Shown: positions 1-11,364 of the stretch, in pieces
How the letters are laid out: each line of letters opens with the position of its first letter
How positions within the stretch are numbered: the stretch's first letter is position 1
DNA from: Alternaria dauci
Taxonomy: Eukaryota > Ascomycota > Dothideomycetes > Pleosporales > Pleosporaceae
Assembly (NCBI RefSeq): GCF_042100115.1
Contig: NC_091274.1
Span: forward strand, 3,224,001 to 3,288,000
Length of the DNA: 64,000 nucleotides
Direction: 5' to 3'
Notes under the pieces: generated by a model
Database searches by the model: none
What the model saw: only the letters and a program-made list of their open reading frames with translations
What the model was told of the DNA's origin: nothing
Translations under genes and position numbers: made by a program

Positions 1-241
1 CACCTAGGGGTATTCCCTACTCGCCTAGGATAACTTACTCGCTAGTAGGAAGACGCAGGTGCTAACACCTCCGTATAGGGCGAAAATACCATCGACGCTC
101 TTACTACAACTCTCTATAACCGAGCTAACTATACAGGACTTAGGTGTAATAGAGGGTGTTAACCTAACTCCTACTAAGTTACCCGACTAGTACAACTCGC
201 CCGCAAGGCGTCCTAAGTAAGATCTCCTACGTAACCACTAT

Positions 242-277
242 AGGGGGGTCTATTAGAAAGTTTTCTAACTACCCCCT
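242..277. repeat. Small inverted repeat (hairpin) in left flank
   Basis: A perfect 7-bp inverted repeat (TTAGAAA at 253-259, TTTCTAA at 262-268) is enclosed by a run of six G (243-248) and a run of five C (272-276), so the segment could fold into a hairpin with a short loop. No gene is attached to it. It may be only a chance product of RIP decay. Confidence 0.35.
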
Positions 278-312
278 TTATTAGACGCTCTACTACTCTA
301 GAAGACGAAGAC

Positions 313-867
313 GATAATAATATAGGCGTAGAGGGTCTTAATAGTGATGTTAAGGATTTAGATATAGAGGACGGCGTTATACCTATCGGCGTTAAAGAGG
401 GTGTAGACGACTACGGGGCTAAGGATGTTTATGTCCGCGTTATCACAGCTAATATAGCAACCTAGACTCTCGACGGTAAAAAACTAGCGTATTAGGTCTT
501 TCACGTCAACCACTTTACCACTAGAATCCTCTATATCACTCCTAGCTAGCTCTATAAGATTATACTAGACAGCAAGTCTATCAGTAAGGCGTACAATATA
601 CTATTAGGACACGTCGAACTACGTAAACGCTCATACGGTGTGCAGCTCGTCGACGAGGCTATAGGACAGAACTACTAGATTAGTTTCCAGACCGCGACAG
701 CATCCGACTTCCAGCACTAGAGTAAGGCTAACCACTAGGCTCGATTCCTTATTATCCTTCGATCTGTCTTTGCAGATCGTGTCGACAGTGTGTTCCAGGC
801 CACTAAGATTCCAGAAGGGGTAGTCTCGACTTATTATCTTTAGGTATTAGCAAAGATAGTGACTAGG
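313..867 (+). pseudogene. RIP-damaged coding remnant flanking the tandem array
   Basis: Read in the frame starting at 313, this stretch gives a protein-like translation interrupted by seven in-frame stops, every one TAG. They fall where a tryptophan TGG would be plausible. TGG to TAG is a CpA-to-TpA change on the opposite strand, the classic RIP product. No family could be recognised. The reading stops making sense at about 867, where the first tandem unit begins. Positions 1-312 show no clear coding sequence. This DNA is unrelated to the AT-rich block that precedes units 2 and 3, so it is probably the chromosomal or older-element flank of the array. Confidence 0.6.
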
Positions 868-870
868 ATA

Positions 871-1683
871 CTATAGAGGTAAACAGTATAACTAGTATAG
901 GGTTAGAGGTAGGATAGTAGCTATAGGGGTCTACCCCTAGGGGTAAGATAGTATCTATAGAGTACTACCCTTAGGGGCGAGATAGTAGCCGTAGAGTGCT
1001 ACCCCCGGGGGCGAGATAGTAGCCGTAGAGTGCTGCCCCCAGGGGCGAGATAGTAGGCGCGGGTTGCGGCAAGTTACTGTAAGTTACTACCCCCGGGGGC
1101 GAGATAGTAGCCGTAGAGTGCTGCCCCCAGGGGCGAGATAGTAGGCGCGGGTTGCGGCAAGTTGCTGTAAGTTACTGCCCCTAGGGGCGAGATAGTAGGC
1201 GTACACGTAGCGCTAATGTTACTGTCGTTATGCTTGGTGAAATGCTGTGTCTGTAGATCTAATGAGTGAAATTGCACCTCCGCCTGTCTACTCTTCGTAG
1301 ATGGTGCGTATAGTAGTATCTAGATAGTAGATGTAGAGTGCTGTAAGTTGCTGCCCCCAGGGGCGAGATAGTAGGCGTAGAGTGCTGCCCCCGGGGCGAG
1401 ATAGTAGGCATAGAGTGCTGCCCCCGGGGGCGAGATAGTAGCCGTAGAGTGCTACCCCCGGGGGCGAGATAGTAGCCGTAGAGTGCTGCCCCCAGGGGCG
1501 AGATAGTAGCCGTAGAGTGCTGCCCCCGGGGGCGAGATAGTAGCCGTAGAGTGCTGCCCCCGGGGGCGAGATAGTAGCCGTAGAGTGCTGCCCCCGGGGG
1601 CGAGATAGTAGGCGTAGAGTGCTGCCCCCAGGGGCGAGATAGTAGCCGCGGATTGCCGTAAGGTGCTGCCCTTGGGGGCGAGA
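871..1683. repeat. 34-bp GC-rich minisatellite, copy 1 (interrupted)
   Basis: Tandem 34-bp units built around a CCCCCRGGGG core, followed by GCGAGATAGTAGCCGTAGAG. The first units (about 880-990) carry RIP-like changes (TG to TA, CA to TA, CG to TA) and the rest are clean. Unlike copies 2 and 3, this array contains a non-repeat stretch at about 1190-1330 and has fewer units. TTGCGGCAA occurs at 1064-1072 and 1152-1160. Because 34 is not a multiple of 3, the minus strand stays open through all three frames, producing meaningless repeat ORFs. Its left edge is the boundary of the whole tandem repeat. Confidence 0.9.
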
Positions 1684-1689
1684 GTGACT

Positions 1690-1841
1690 AACACTCACCG
1701 CTAGACTTACAGCGGCCTATGCAAGAATAGACGGCTTCTCGCCTACTTATACCTTGTGTAGTACCTCTCTATTGCTTTCTTACCTTCTCTTATCTCTTTT
1801 CCACTTACCTTAGTTTCTGTGTTCTTTCTAACAACGTTGCA
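1690..1841 (+). promoter_or_regulatory. Gene A promoter/leader, pyrimidine-rich
   Basis: Between the GC-rich array and the gene A start lies a CT-rich leader (about 1765-1835), a common feature just upstream of fungal start sites. A possible TATA-like stretch (CTTATACC) is at about 1744. The start ATG at 1842 is preceded by GTTGCA, with G at minus 3. The GC-rich array therefore sits directly against the promoter. Equivalent stretches are at 26417-26568 and 51144-51295. Confidence 0.5.
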
Positions 1842-4109
1842 ATGAAGCGCCCTCTAGCAAACGTTTTAACCAAAAACAGCAAACGGCAGCGTACGAATGA
1901 TCCAGAGATTGAAGAGACAACTCCTATCCACGAACAAGCTGCGCCATACCTACTCGCTATAGCGAAGTTTCCAATCGATGCGCTTAGCGCAGAATGGAGT
2001 TTTGGTGTCAATAGGTCTATTGACACAGCACACCAGCGCCGCCTCTGCGAGATCTTTAACGAAACTGGTATTCTTCGACGAGACCCTAGCCACCAACTGC
2101 AGATTGCCTGTTCTAAGGAACACGTAGAGCAGATGCTTCATCATCTGAAGGTGGAATTGCCAGCTCAGAGCACAGTTACTTCTGCCACGTTTGCGGATAA
2201 GGAAGGATTGGAATGGCCGTCGTTCAAGAGCTGGAAAAGCGTGACTGGAGGGACAGCGGAACTTATTACGGGTCACCATCGTGTAGAGGCATTCAAAGAG
2301 TATCTTCGCCTTCGGCAGTTAGGAGAAGAGGAGAGGTGGTGGGTGTGCCGCATCTACGATAAAGGCGGGTGCCCCTTAACGCGCGTACTGTGAACAACAG
2401 CCCCTAACCTTTTTAGACACGCTACCACCAGACACTCGTGTTAAACTTCGGGCGAATCGGGCCGATATTACGCTCCCTGACAATCATGGCCAGATATGGT
2501 CCGAGTTAACCAGCCTGTTCTGCACAAACGCCAATCTCTTTCAAGGCTCAAGCAAGTCAGTTGAGAAAGAGATGAGAGAGCATCTTCAGCTTAGTAGCCG
2601 CGTCAAGTTCCCAATACGGCGGCTAGTTACCCTGTGGAGAAATCAAAACTGGCAGCCCCTGCTTACGCGTTGGTGTTCTACCGCAATTGGGCAGGCAACG
2701 TTTAATCTCTCCACTTTTGAGTGGATGGCTAGTTGTCGGATAGATGACGTATGTGTAACCCGCCGCCGAAATACTCTGACCTGTCTTGCTAATCTACTGT
2801 CTAGCATTGGTTCGCTGCGTTTGAGAACGTACTTCGCATCTCTACATCTATTCGAAAGCAGTATGGGGTTGACGCCAGTTTAGCAGACTGGAACACGCTA
2901 GCTAGCCTGCCCCAGGCACGAAGTCCCCATGACGTACAAGACCTGTTCTACCCTGGCGAGGAGTTAGACAAGGATCCTGGCCCTTCCCATACGCGCCGGC
3001 AGGGCTTCTTCCCAACTCTAAGCAATGAGGCCTACCATGCGCTATACTCCACTGTACTTTCAAAGCCCACACACACGTACACAAACATCCTCGCTCTCTT
3101 AAAAACCCCGAAGAAAGAGGGGAAGCTTATGAGGAGTATTATGACCCACGTCAGCCAATGGGTAAACAGCGGATCCGCCAAGGTGTCTGACAGCGACAAC
3201 AACAAACCCGCACTGCGGAAGTATCTAGTGCCCGTGCTGCAGAGCAGGCATGCCGGCCAGGCTGATCAAAAATCTCTTGACCTCCAACAAGAAGTACTGC
3301 AACACGTACAGCAAAATGCGGAAGCATTCACAAGCTCTATACTAGACCGCTATATTGACGAGTACCCAAGTGCAGAGATCAAGAACTACGGCGCACGCTT
3401 CCAGCATAAGGTGTGGAGAGAACTGCTGTCAATTGTGACCAGTTTCACAGGGCCAACCTTGCACAACAAGCACTTGGCGTGCCTAATTCAAAGCGATACC
3501 TACATAGCGCGAACGCCTACAATCGCACAAATCGCGTGTGATGCTATCTGTCAGGTCCCTGAAGTCGTCAACGAACCTGCGCTCCAGTCTACTAGGGCAG
3601 CAAACGACTTGCTAGAGACAATTCAGGTCGCAATCACTGAATGGATGTCTAGACACACTCTAGAAGACTCTGATAATACAAGTCAAGAGGTTCCGCTGCC
3701 CGCAAGGCACTCTAACGCCGAGTCTAGCAGAGAGAGAGAGCTCAATCTGACAGTCTCTGAAGCGGCACGTAGCGTTTCAGCACGGTCGAGTTCGGACCAG
3801 CTTACCCCAGAGCTAATTTCTCACCCCTCAACTGAGCCGCGCATACCCAAGGCATCCCAGCAGACCAAAGTTCAAAACAGGGGGATTGAGGACTTGAGTC
3901 TAAGCGACCTTGCTGCAGCCCGAGAGAAACACCGTCAGAAACGCACCCTTAGCGACCAGGTAGCTGTAAAGGGCAGTGCTTCTCTAAGCGAAAAGACCCG
4001 AAAGAAACACCGTAAGAAACACACCCTTGGCGACCAGGTAGCTGTAGAGGGCAGTGCTTCTCCAAGCGAAAAGACTCGACAGAAACAACGAGGGGCTTGG
4101 AGGAAGTAA
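1842..4109 (+). CDS. Gene A copy 1: ParB/sulfiredoxin-like domain protein, 719 aa
   Basis: Proposed exons are 1842-2364, 2417-2748 and 2805-4109 (719 aa). Intron 2 is textbook (donor GTATGT, branch GCTAAT, acceptor TAG). Intron 1 ends in CTAAC plus CTTTTTAG but needs a GC donor (AAAG|GCGGGT); the join restores the frame as YDKDTLPPD. The N-terminal 170 residues carry a ParB/Srx-like signature: a NRxID stretch, then ITGHHRVEAF at residues 142-151, resembling the GxHR/GxRR box of that fold. Such domains bind DNA, hydrolyse NTP or act as nucleases; which applies here is unknown. The C-terminus is basic and holds a 26-aa tandem duplication rich in K and R, probably a nuclear or DNA-contact tail. 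The gene is followed 158 bp downstream by gene B on the same strand. Gene structure is well supported, the ParB assignment moderately. Confidence 0.75.
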
Positions 4110-4267
4110 TCCGTATCTGACCCTAGCCCTAACCCAATAGACACTGTTCCTCTCCTCTTTCCTCTGCACTGGATATTGTGATTCTCGATCATCATCTATC
4201 GATCTACCCTACAAGATCCTCAGCCCTTAGCCAACGTACTATTTTATATAATACTGTTCTTATCATC

Positions 4268-7200
4268 ATGTCTTTAGATCTTGCACAACAAAACGATAGC
4301 GATTACGATAACAGCAGTGCTGGAGAGGAGGACGGCCTGTACCAAGATGTGCAACCTGATGAGCACGATAGAGAACCTGACGAGCATGATGGAGAAGAAT
4401 ACCACGAGAGCAGCCTTGGGGACGAAGACGCAATAGCGAATAATCAACTTACCTGGGCTATTGACCACAGCGGAGGTGACCACCGACTACCTGGTGAGTT
4501 TAAGAGCATCCTACTTGTACGCATATAGTAACTACGTAGTAGTGAAGGGATTTATCAAGATGATAGACAGCCCCGAATTTAACGGCAGTAAGGCTATTGG
4601 AATGCTGCAGAAGCGATACACGATAGACTACGGATCGAGGCGCGTTGGGTCCCGACCAGCCAAGCCTGAGGACAAATTTATCCCTGAGTTCCACCTCGAC
4701 CTTATCATTATCATCGGCCGGCCGCTCCAACCCATTGTGAAGTTCTCTACGTTCTTCGACCACGTAACAATCAGCTTTAAACACTGGCGAGCTCCATACA
4801 GCGCTAAACACAGCCACGGACTGTCGTTTGATATGGAGCATCGTACCTTCCGTCTTGCAAAGGGTGGAACGCGCGAATCTTGGTTTATTGTTATGCACCC
4901 TGTCGATAGCACAGTAGACCCTCTTCTGTCAGGCAGCGAACGTCGCAAACGCCGCGAGAAGGCGTCTGAGCACAGCGCTCTCAAACCCTCCCATGCCCTG
5001 TTCCTTACGTCGTACATTAAGAAAGTCTTCCTTACAGGCGTATTACTTGGAGAGGGTGTTGAGGCTTCTTGGAAATTGGATGGACCCCAGTCGCAATCGA
5101 TCTCAATCGTCAAGTGGGAAACGTTCCAGGAGCAGTTCATGGAAGGGTGGCCAGAGTACGTGCGCAAGAACACGCAGGATCCGTTCTAGACTGAGAACCT
5201 GCCAGCGTTCCATGCGTATGACTACGGGCAGAACCTTCCAATTGAGTTGTCTACTGAGCAACTCAATAGTCTGCCTAAGGAAACCCGGTTGCGCCCTGAT
5301 GACGAGACGTCTGACTCTGATGACGAGACGTCTGACTCTGATGACGAGACGTCTGACTCTGATAGCGAGACGTCTGATTCTGGGAATGATTTGTCAAACT
5401 CTGGGAATGATTTACCAAACTCTCAGAATGATTTATCTAACTCTGAAGACGCGGCGGCTAGGTCCGAAGGCGGCGCAGAGGGGGCTACGCCCCCACAGAG
5501 CGGTACACAAACAGGCGATCCAATTCCCCCGCCGCACGACCATCAACAGCCGTTTGATAACTACACACAGGATCTTCTACGCGCACTAGAGGACAAGTAT
5601 AGACTGGAGAGCATTGAGACGGTCTCCTACGCGCTAGCGGTCGACATCCACTTAATAGCATCTTCCAACCTCCCTAACGCCTCTAATGACGTCGGTGTCA
5701 TTCTCGCACCTGCGCGCTGCCTCCTTGCCAATCGCAACAACGTTGTTCGCCAATACCAACACCCGCGCGACTTTACCTTCTACCCTCTTGCCTTCCATCC
5801 ATCGTACGGCAACTTCTCCTCCGCGCAGCCCCCAGCATTCCTACGCGACAACGTGCTCGCTGTAATGGAGGACAACATGAGCTATCAGAACAACGGTGCG
5901 AGCGTGTTGACTAGTGGTTATTTTCAGGCGTACTCCAACATTAAGCGAACTATACGCCATAGCCCCGGCAACTTACTTGCTACCAAGGGCATTGCCACGG
6001 CTGCCCTGACGCTGCCAGATCAGGATGGCAACCTAAACCCTCGGGTAGCGGCGAAGCGGCAGCGTTTACTGCGGAAATTGCGAGGCGAACAGACTCCTGA
6101 TAACCCTACGTCTTCCCAACCGTTCGCTCGCGAGCAACAGCGGATTAAAGCCGCTATAAAGGAAGAACTGTACGCGTTTAGGATGGAGCAAGTTCTGTCT
6201 GTGCAGGTGTCGCAGTTAGCTGACGGTCAACGGAATTTTGCGACAGTGCTTCAACCTATCCTCCAGCTAATCCGGTACTTCTCGCTGGAACAACCTACCT
6301 ACATTGATGTCCTCTTCGCGTTCAAAGAACGCATCTTTCCAAAGGTTCTCTCCTCCTTTGCTAGTCTGTTCGCGCACGCATCAGACGAGTTTTATCGTCG
6401 CTTCAAGGCTGCTGGCTCTAAAGGGCTGCCTTTTGCCCTAGCGGAAGGTGTGGCCGCATTCGATCGCCTTGGCAGCTACTGCTTTACTGGGTTCCCCCGG
6501 TCTTTAGTGGGCTCAGTGCTCGGGCCTCTCTGCACCATAGAAAGCATTGAGCAGGGTGGGTGGCCGTTTATCGACCCCAACATGCTCAATCTGCAAGGCA
6601 GTGGCCATGCTAACCTAGTGCGTTGGCCGCGCATGGACAATGGACGACCTATTATGATGCACGTTGCTTCCATTCGCCACCACTATGGGCCCCAGGTTGC
6701 CGCTTATTGTCACAGCGAGGTATGGTTCCGTGAGCTTGGTGGGCTCACAGGTAAAGGGCCTCGTGGCGCAGAAGAGTTCCTAGTAGAGGTGCTCGAAGAG
6801 ATGTGGAAGCCGCAGACAATCGCTTTCGTAACACACCAATTCTATCGCGCTCTGAACAAGGGCGGACGGGGCAATGCTCAAAGCGTAAGCCTAACAACAC
6901 TGCAGGCACGACAGGAGGCGCAAGAGCAGGTGACGCGTTGGGCTGAAAGCGAGCACCCCTTCTCTGCAGGGTTCGTGCAATTAGCGTTTCAAATATCAGC
7001 CGCTAACACAGTACAGGGAGTACGAGTCGATCTTTCCTGTCTTTTATCCAGAAGCGACTTCGGGTTTGAGAAGCCAGACGCGACGCGACTTTGCGCAAGA
7101 GCTCTACTGGGAGTGTGTTAACAGCCATGGCCAATCTAGTAGCTACCTCTTTTCAAAGAACGCGAGCTGGTTCACTGTGTTACGCGCTGCCGTGCAACAC

Positions 7201-8143
7201 GCCAGGGCCAAGGCGATGAAGGAGGAATACTGGATCAGCGCCATAATGTCAGCTCTAGCGGCGTGCCGCATTGACTGTGTGCCTGGTTCATACCATGGCC
7301 GATTGAGCTACCGGAGAATGACGCGGCTAGTCGGTAACGTTCCGGCCCCATCCGCTATAGCGGCGAGACCGGGCAGCCTCAAGCGGGCAGCGATTGAGGC
7401 AGTACACCAAGCAAAGCGGCGCTCGCAAACAAAGAGTACTATCGACTTTGGTTGCCAAATCCCTTTTAACGCCATCCCGCCGCTAGTTGAAAAAGGTTTT
7501 CAGCAGTTGGACGGCCAGTTCTCAAAGTCCGGCATGAATCAGAAGGTTCGTGAACACTACCACAGAGCACGTCAGTGCCTCATCGAGTGCTTAGGTCAGC
7601 CAAAATGCGATCTAATGCTCATGTTGGTGTTAACCCTTGCATCCTCTTCAGCTACCCCTACTGTAGCGGTGAATGCGACTGAGTTTTCCAAAGGACCAAC
7701 CAAGAACTCTGAAATGTTTGCGGCCGCCTTGGTAACAAGAATGCTCTGGTCTCTTCGACCAGATTACTTCCCGTCGGAGGAAGACGATGGTTGGGTGCTT
7801 TCGGTACGGGAGATGACGAAGAAGATTGGTAAGACTTCCCTAAGAGAGGCCCTTTTCCCAAGTAAGAAGCATTGCTAACATAGTACTATCTGGGGTAGAG
7901 CACAAAGGTTGCAACAACCGCTTCCTTCGACAACTGCAATGGATTCGGGTTACTAGTGGGCGTCGAGACTCCCCAAGGAACAGCGACATAGCGATCAACT
8001 ATGATTCCGTTCTTGAGAAGAGACGTACAGAGTTAATGCGACTACGGAGCGATGCTAAAGGTTTTATTCAATGCGTGTTTGGTAGTTCTGATTATGCATG
8101 GGTTGACCGATGTCATACTATTATACAGGAGTCCCCAGTGTAG
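4268..8143 (+). pseudogene. Gene B copy 1: unknown protein, broken by a premature stop
   Basis: Proposed exons are 4268-4493, 4540-6974, 7012-7828 and 7884-8143. Intron 1 has donor GTGAGT and tandem acceptors TAGTAG (4539 or 4542). Intron 4 of the track, 7829-7883, has GTAAGA, GCTAAC and TAG. Intron 6975-7011 is only 37 bp, with branch CTAAC, and is the least certain. The full product would be 1,245 aa, but codon 292 is TAG at 5187-5189, where copy 3 has TGG. Seven 21-bp units at 5298-5444 encode acidic DDETSDS and then NDLSNS-like heptads. A basic ERRKRREK stretch could be a nuclear signal. No known domain was recognised. Translation could restart at a downstream ATG, but the copy is most simply read as inactivated. 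Confidence 0.75.
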
Positions 8144-8783
8144 AGTAAGCTATTATAGCTTCCACTATAATTTTACATCTTCTCTCCTATAAAACACGTA
8201 TATACTATATACATCTTCTATCCTATACAGCTTTTGAAGAGATTAATACACGTTACGTAGTGTTATGATTTTTTAAAATATTTCGTATTAACTGTAAATT
8301 CAGAAAAACACCAACCCCAATATTAACCGTACTATCGTTGTCGCATGTAATCCGTTTCTTAATCTTAACTGTGTCTCTTCTCTACTATTTACATAATTAA
8401 CGTAATAGTAAAAAGACGCAGGCACTAGAGAATAGAGCCTGCGAAGTCTACATTGCATTAGTGGCTGAAGTAGCACAGTGTAGAGGCATCCTGTTACTAT
8501 TCTCCGCAGGCAAAGGTAATAGCACCTTGCGCGGCAACCTTTAAGGAAAAGAGAGGAAGCCGCTATGTGTTTCGCTCTTCTTTGTAGTTATTTGTAGATT
8601 TGTAGCCTGCGGTGTTGTTGACTTATCTGTATCGCAATACGACAGCAGCTTCCTAGCAGGCTGTAATCGTCGAGAGCCACGGTACAGCCGGTGACTTAGA
8701 CGACAGACCTAGCCTAACACTAAATTGGCAAGCTTCCGCAACACGGACGCATACACCCCACCTGCTAATAAGCACCGCTATGA
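8144..8783. other. Convergent intergenic region B/C with stem-loop
   Basis: Genes B (+) and C (-) end facing this 640-bp spacer. Its first 260 bp are AT-rich with several candidate polyadenylation stretches. An inverted repeat CGCAGGC (8417-8423) / GCCTGCG (8437-8443) can form a 7-bp stem with a 13-nt loop, and further CCTGCG/GCAGGC copies follow at about 8510 and 8608. The sequence GTAAAAAGACGCAGGCAC (8408-8425) is nearly repeated downstream of gene E (22857-22873). No gene is visible. Confidence 0.55.
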
Positions 8784-10774
8784 CTAGCAACTCTCGTCTA
8801 CCTCACTACTTCCGTAGAGTGTCGCTAGAAGCTCAGCATTGTGCTCTTCGAGCCCATCACTCTTTTTCCGCAGCGCATAGTTCAGGGTCGTCAGGTAACC
8901 CGGTTTATTGTTCAACCTATAGGGCTTACAGGACAGAATAATTCAAGTACCGACATCTGTCGCAATGGCGCCGGCGATGCCGGGATACTTTCCGATGCGT
9001 CAGAATCAGTGTCATCTTCGGCTTCGCTGTCTGGAATCTCTGTTAACCCCACCGCCGTAGCTAGCGCATTCGCTTCAATGCTAAGCCTCTCCTTTCCAGC
9101 AATCGGCGCACCAGTAATTCCATCCGGCCCTAGCCAGGCTTCGAGGGCCCTGCTTGCCGTGCAAATTTCCGGCCGTTCGCGCTTCACTAGCTCAAGAAAA
9201 ACATCGCGCTGGTTCTTCCGCAGCACACGCTCGAGCCAATGGTTTGAGACCTCTTCGTGGGGTATGAGCAGCAGCGATCCCCAGCCTAGAGCTTGAACTA
9301 TGTCGAACCATCGTGTCGCTCGCTTTAGGCGGTAACGAAAGGCTGCGTGGTCAGATTTAGATGGTGATTGGCAAACCAGATGGACCAAATATGTGATAGC
9401 CTCTGTTCGTGCCTGGCCCTTCCCGTACCTGTTGCGAGTTCTGTCGTTACTGGCTAGACGATCAGCGACCTGGATTTCGTCGACCTTGCGAGCGTACGCC
9501 TTCCCTAGCAAAGCGAAAGCCCAGCGAGTGCCAATGTTTACAGCTGCAAGCATCGTCTCGTACCGTGTGCACATGTCCCAGGCAAAGCAGAATGCATTGT
9601 CGGCATCAGTATGAAGTGTTGCGCTACTATCCACTGACTGCGACATTTGCGTCTGGGTAAGAACATAACGATCTACTGGTTTTACCAAGAACGGCGTGCC
9701 CTGTTTCCGCCAATTATGCAGGAACTGCGCAGCGCTGTACTGCGAGGTTGCATTTCCAAAAGCACGCGCTTTTGCTAGCATGCTGCAGGCAGTATAGTAG
9801 GGTGTTGGCGAGGCTGTATAGAAATCAGCATCTTCCGCGACTTTTTGCTTGAAGATCCAAGAGATCGTCGGCTCATCGTCTGGCGCAATGCTGCCGTACG
9901 CCATACGTTCCTGCGCAGGCATCTTCTCAGGCGGTTCCTTTAAGCCTATCGCCTCGAGCTTTATTACACGCGATCTTTCTAGCTTTCTTGTACGCCGTAG
10001 CTCTGCAAGACGATTCTTGTTTGTAACTGTTGCGGACCTCTTTACGGATAGAGGCGTCGTCGCACTCTGGTTTTCGCTGTCCTCGTCGCTTGTTCCGCGC
10101 TCGTGTCCCCCCTCCGCTCTAGCTGTGTCTTTGCCAGCGTGTACTGTCATAGTGTTGACTTCGCTAGCCCTAGCCGTCGATTCGTCCGCGCTGTCCTCCT
10201 GTATTGCTAGGCGGTTTAAGCTGTTGGCACGGATCTCGCTGCGAATAGGCGATGAGGAGGCTGGACGTTTACGGTACGGCACAAGGTCGCCTGTAGCCCT
10301 CTGTGCTGATGGCGGTATGCTATCGTCCTTGTCTGAGTCTATAGCCATGCGGTCCTCCGCGATGCCTTCCGTTGGCGTCATTAGCCGCGCTGTAGTTAAG
10401 TTTCTAGGCTCTAGAGACTTACTACTAGCAAAGTCCATAGCAGCGCTTGTGAGACGCCCCCAATTTTCTGCGTCAAGTGTGCTGGCACCCAGCGTCTCTT
10501 TCAGCAGCCATATCGCATCTAGTGTCGAGTGGGCTATGAAAACCGGCTTGCACGCTTCGTCGTCGCCTACTTCTGGAACGATCCATCCCGCGTATCGTAC
10601 ATCGCCTGGTACACGGCATGGTTCTGCGAGACGACGCGCAAGAAATCTGCTGTAGGACGGGTTAGGTGGGCTGTATGCTAAGTTGTTAGCGACTGTAGCG
10701 TCCCACTGTGCAGGAAAGCCTCTTCCGCTGTGTTTATCCTGACAATGGTCACTATCGAGCTGTAACTGATCCAT
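8784..10774 (-). CDS. Gene C copy 1: unknown protein, about 650 aa
   Basis: The ATG at 10774 has a strong fungal context (AAA before, G after). One long frame runs to a stop at 8912, but the next frame clearly continues as coding sequence, including KPGYLTTLNYALRKK, to a stop at 8784-8786. A 38-bp intron (8917-8954, donor GTCGGT, acceptor TATAG) joins the two in phase and gives 650 aa; the exact splice sites are uncertain. The protein has an acidic/serine-rich middle (residues about 150-240), a basic helix-like stretch (RLAELRRTRKLERSR), a Trp- and Arg-rich C-terminal half that may be globular, then an acidic SEAEDDTDSDASES run. No family was recognised. It faces gene B and lies upstream of the gene-poor segment. 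Confidence 0.7.
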
Positions 10775-11218
10775 TTTAGAACCAAGGCTGACGCTCTAAG
10801 CCAGCGATTAGTGTGTGGGTAGAAAAGTAGTAAGAATAACAGCAGAGAAAAGAAGACGTGGCATGGAAAGCAGGGGGCCAGGGCGTGCCGGCAAGGTGCG
10901 GCATATAGTCGCACCGACTAACAAGGTAGAGTACGGTCCCTAATCCCAGAAGAGGTCGCGTCCTTGAGTGTAGAATACATGTTATTTCTCTTTTTAGAGT
11001 GCTATTCTTATATAATATTGAATACTAAAGTTTAGTTGTTGAAGACACGAAAGATCTCAAAGAGGTAGTCCTAGATAGGGAGGGTCGCTCTGCCTCGTAC
11101 ATCTAAGAGCGCAGTTCCAAATAATATAACACTAGTATTTGCCTTTAGAGGTGCAGCGTGAAGAAGGTTGGAGCGCCAGCCCTAAGGTAGTTAAAGCGTC
11201 CGAATGTTCCAGCTGCAA
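10775..11218. promoter_or_regulatory. Upstream region of gene C
   Basis: No gene is seen here. The region would hold the gene C promoter on the minus strand: on that strand the sequence just before the ATG is pyrimidine-rich (CTGCTGTTATTCTTACTACT), and AT-rich TATATAATATTG lies at about 11010-11025. Nothing else distinctive was found. Confidence 0.4.
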
Positions 11219-11290
11219 GGTTGCGATATGGCTTGGGACGCAAGTTGCCGCAACGGTTGGTTGCCAGCGAGGGCAAGTTACGCAGAGACC
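11219..11290. repeat. Isolated 68-bp repeat unit
   Basis: One diverged unit of the 68-bp repeat that forms the array at 12244-12456 (core GCGATATGGCTTGGGACGC, then TTGCCGCAA and CGGTTGGTTGC). It is separated from that array by about 950 bp holding the MITE and the decayed gene, as if those had been placed between members of an older array. Confidence 0.8.
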
Positions 11291-11364
11291 ACGGTATGGC
11301 TTCATACACCTACTAACACCTTTTGGGCAACTCTCTGGACTGTCCAAGGTACTGCATGACAGAG

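Noticed and set aside
2369..2416. GT donors at 2369 or 2385 for gene A intron 1
   Set aside because: Both give the wrong phase and run into stop codons in exon 2; only the GC donor after 2364 gives a continuous frame.
9849..10655. A 268-residue plus-strand frame
   Set aside because: It lies antisense inside gene C, whose frame is longer, and has a low-quality Ser/Ala/Arg-rich composition typical of a shadow.
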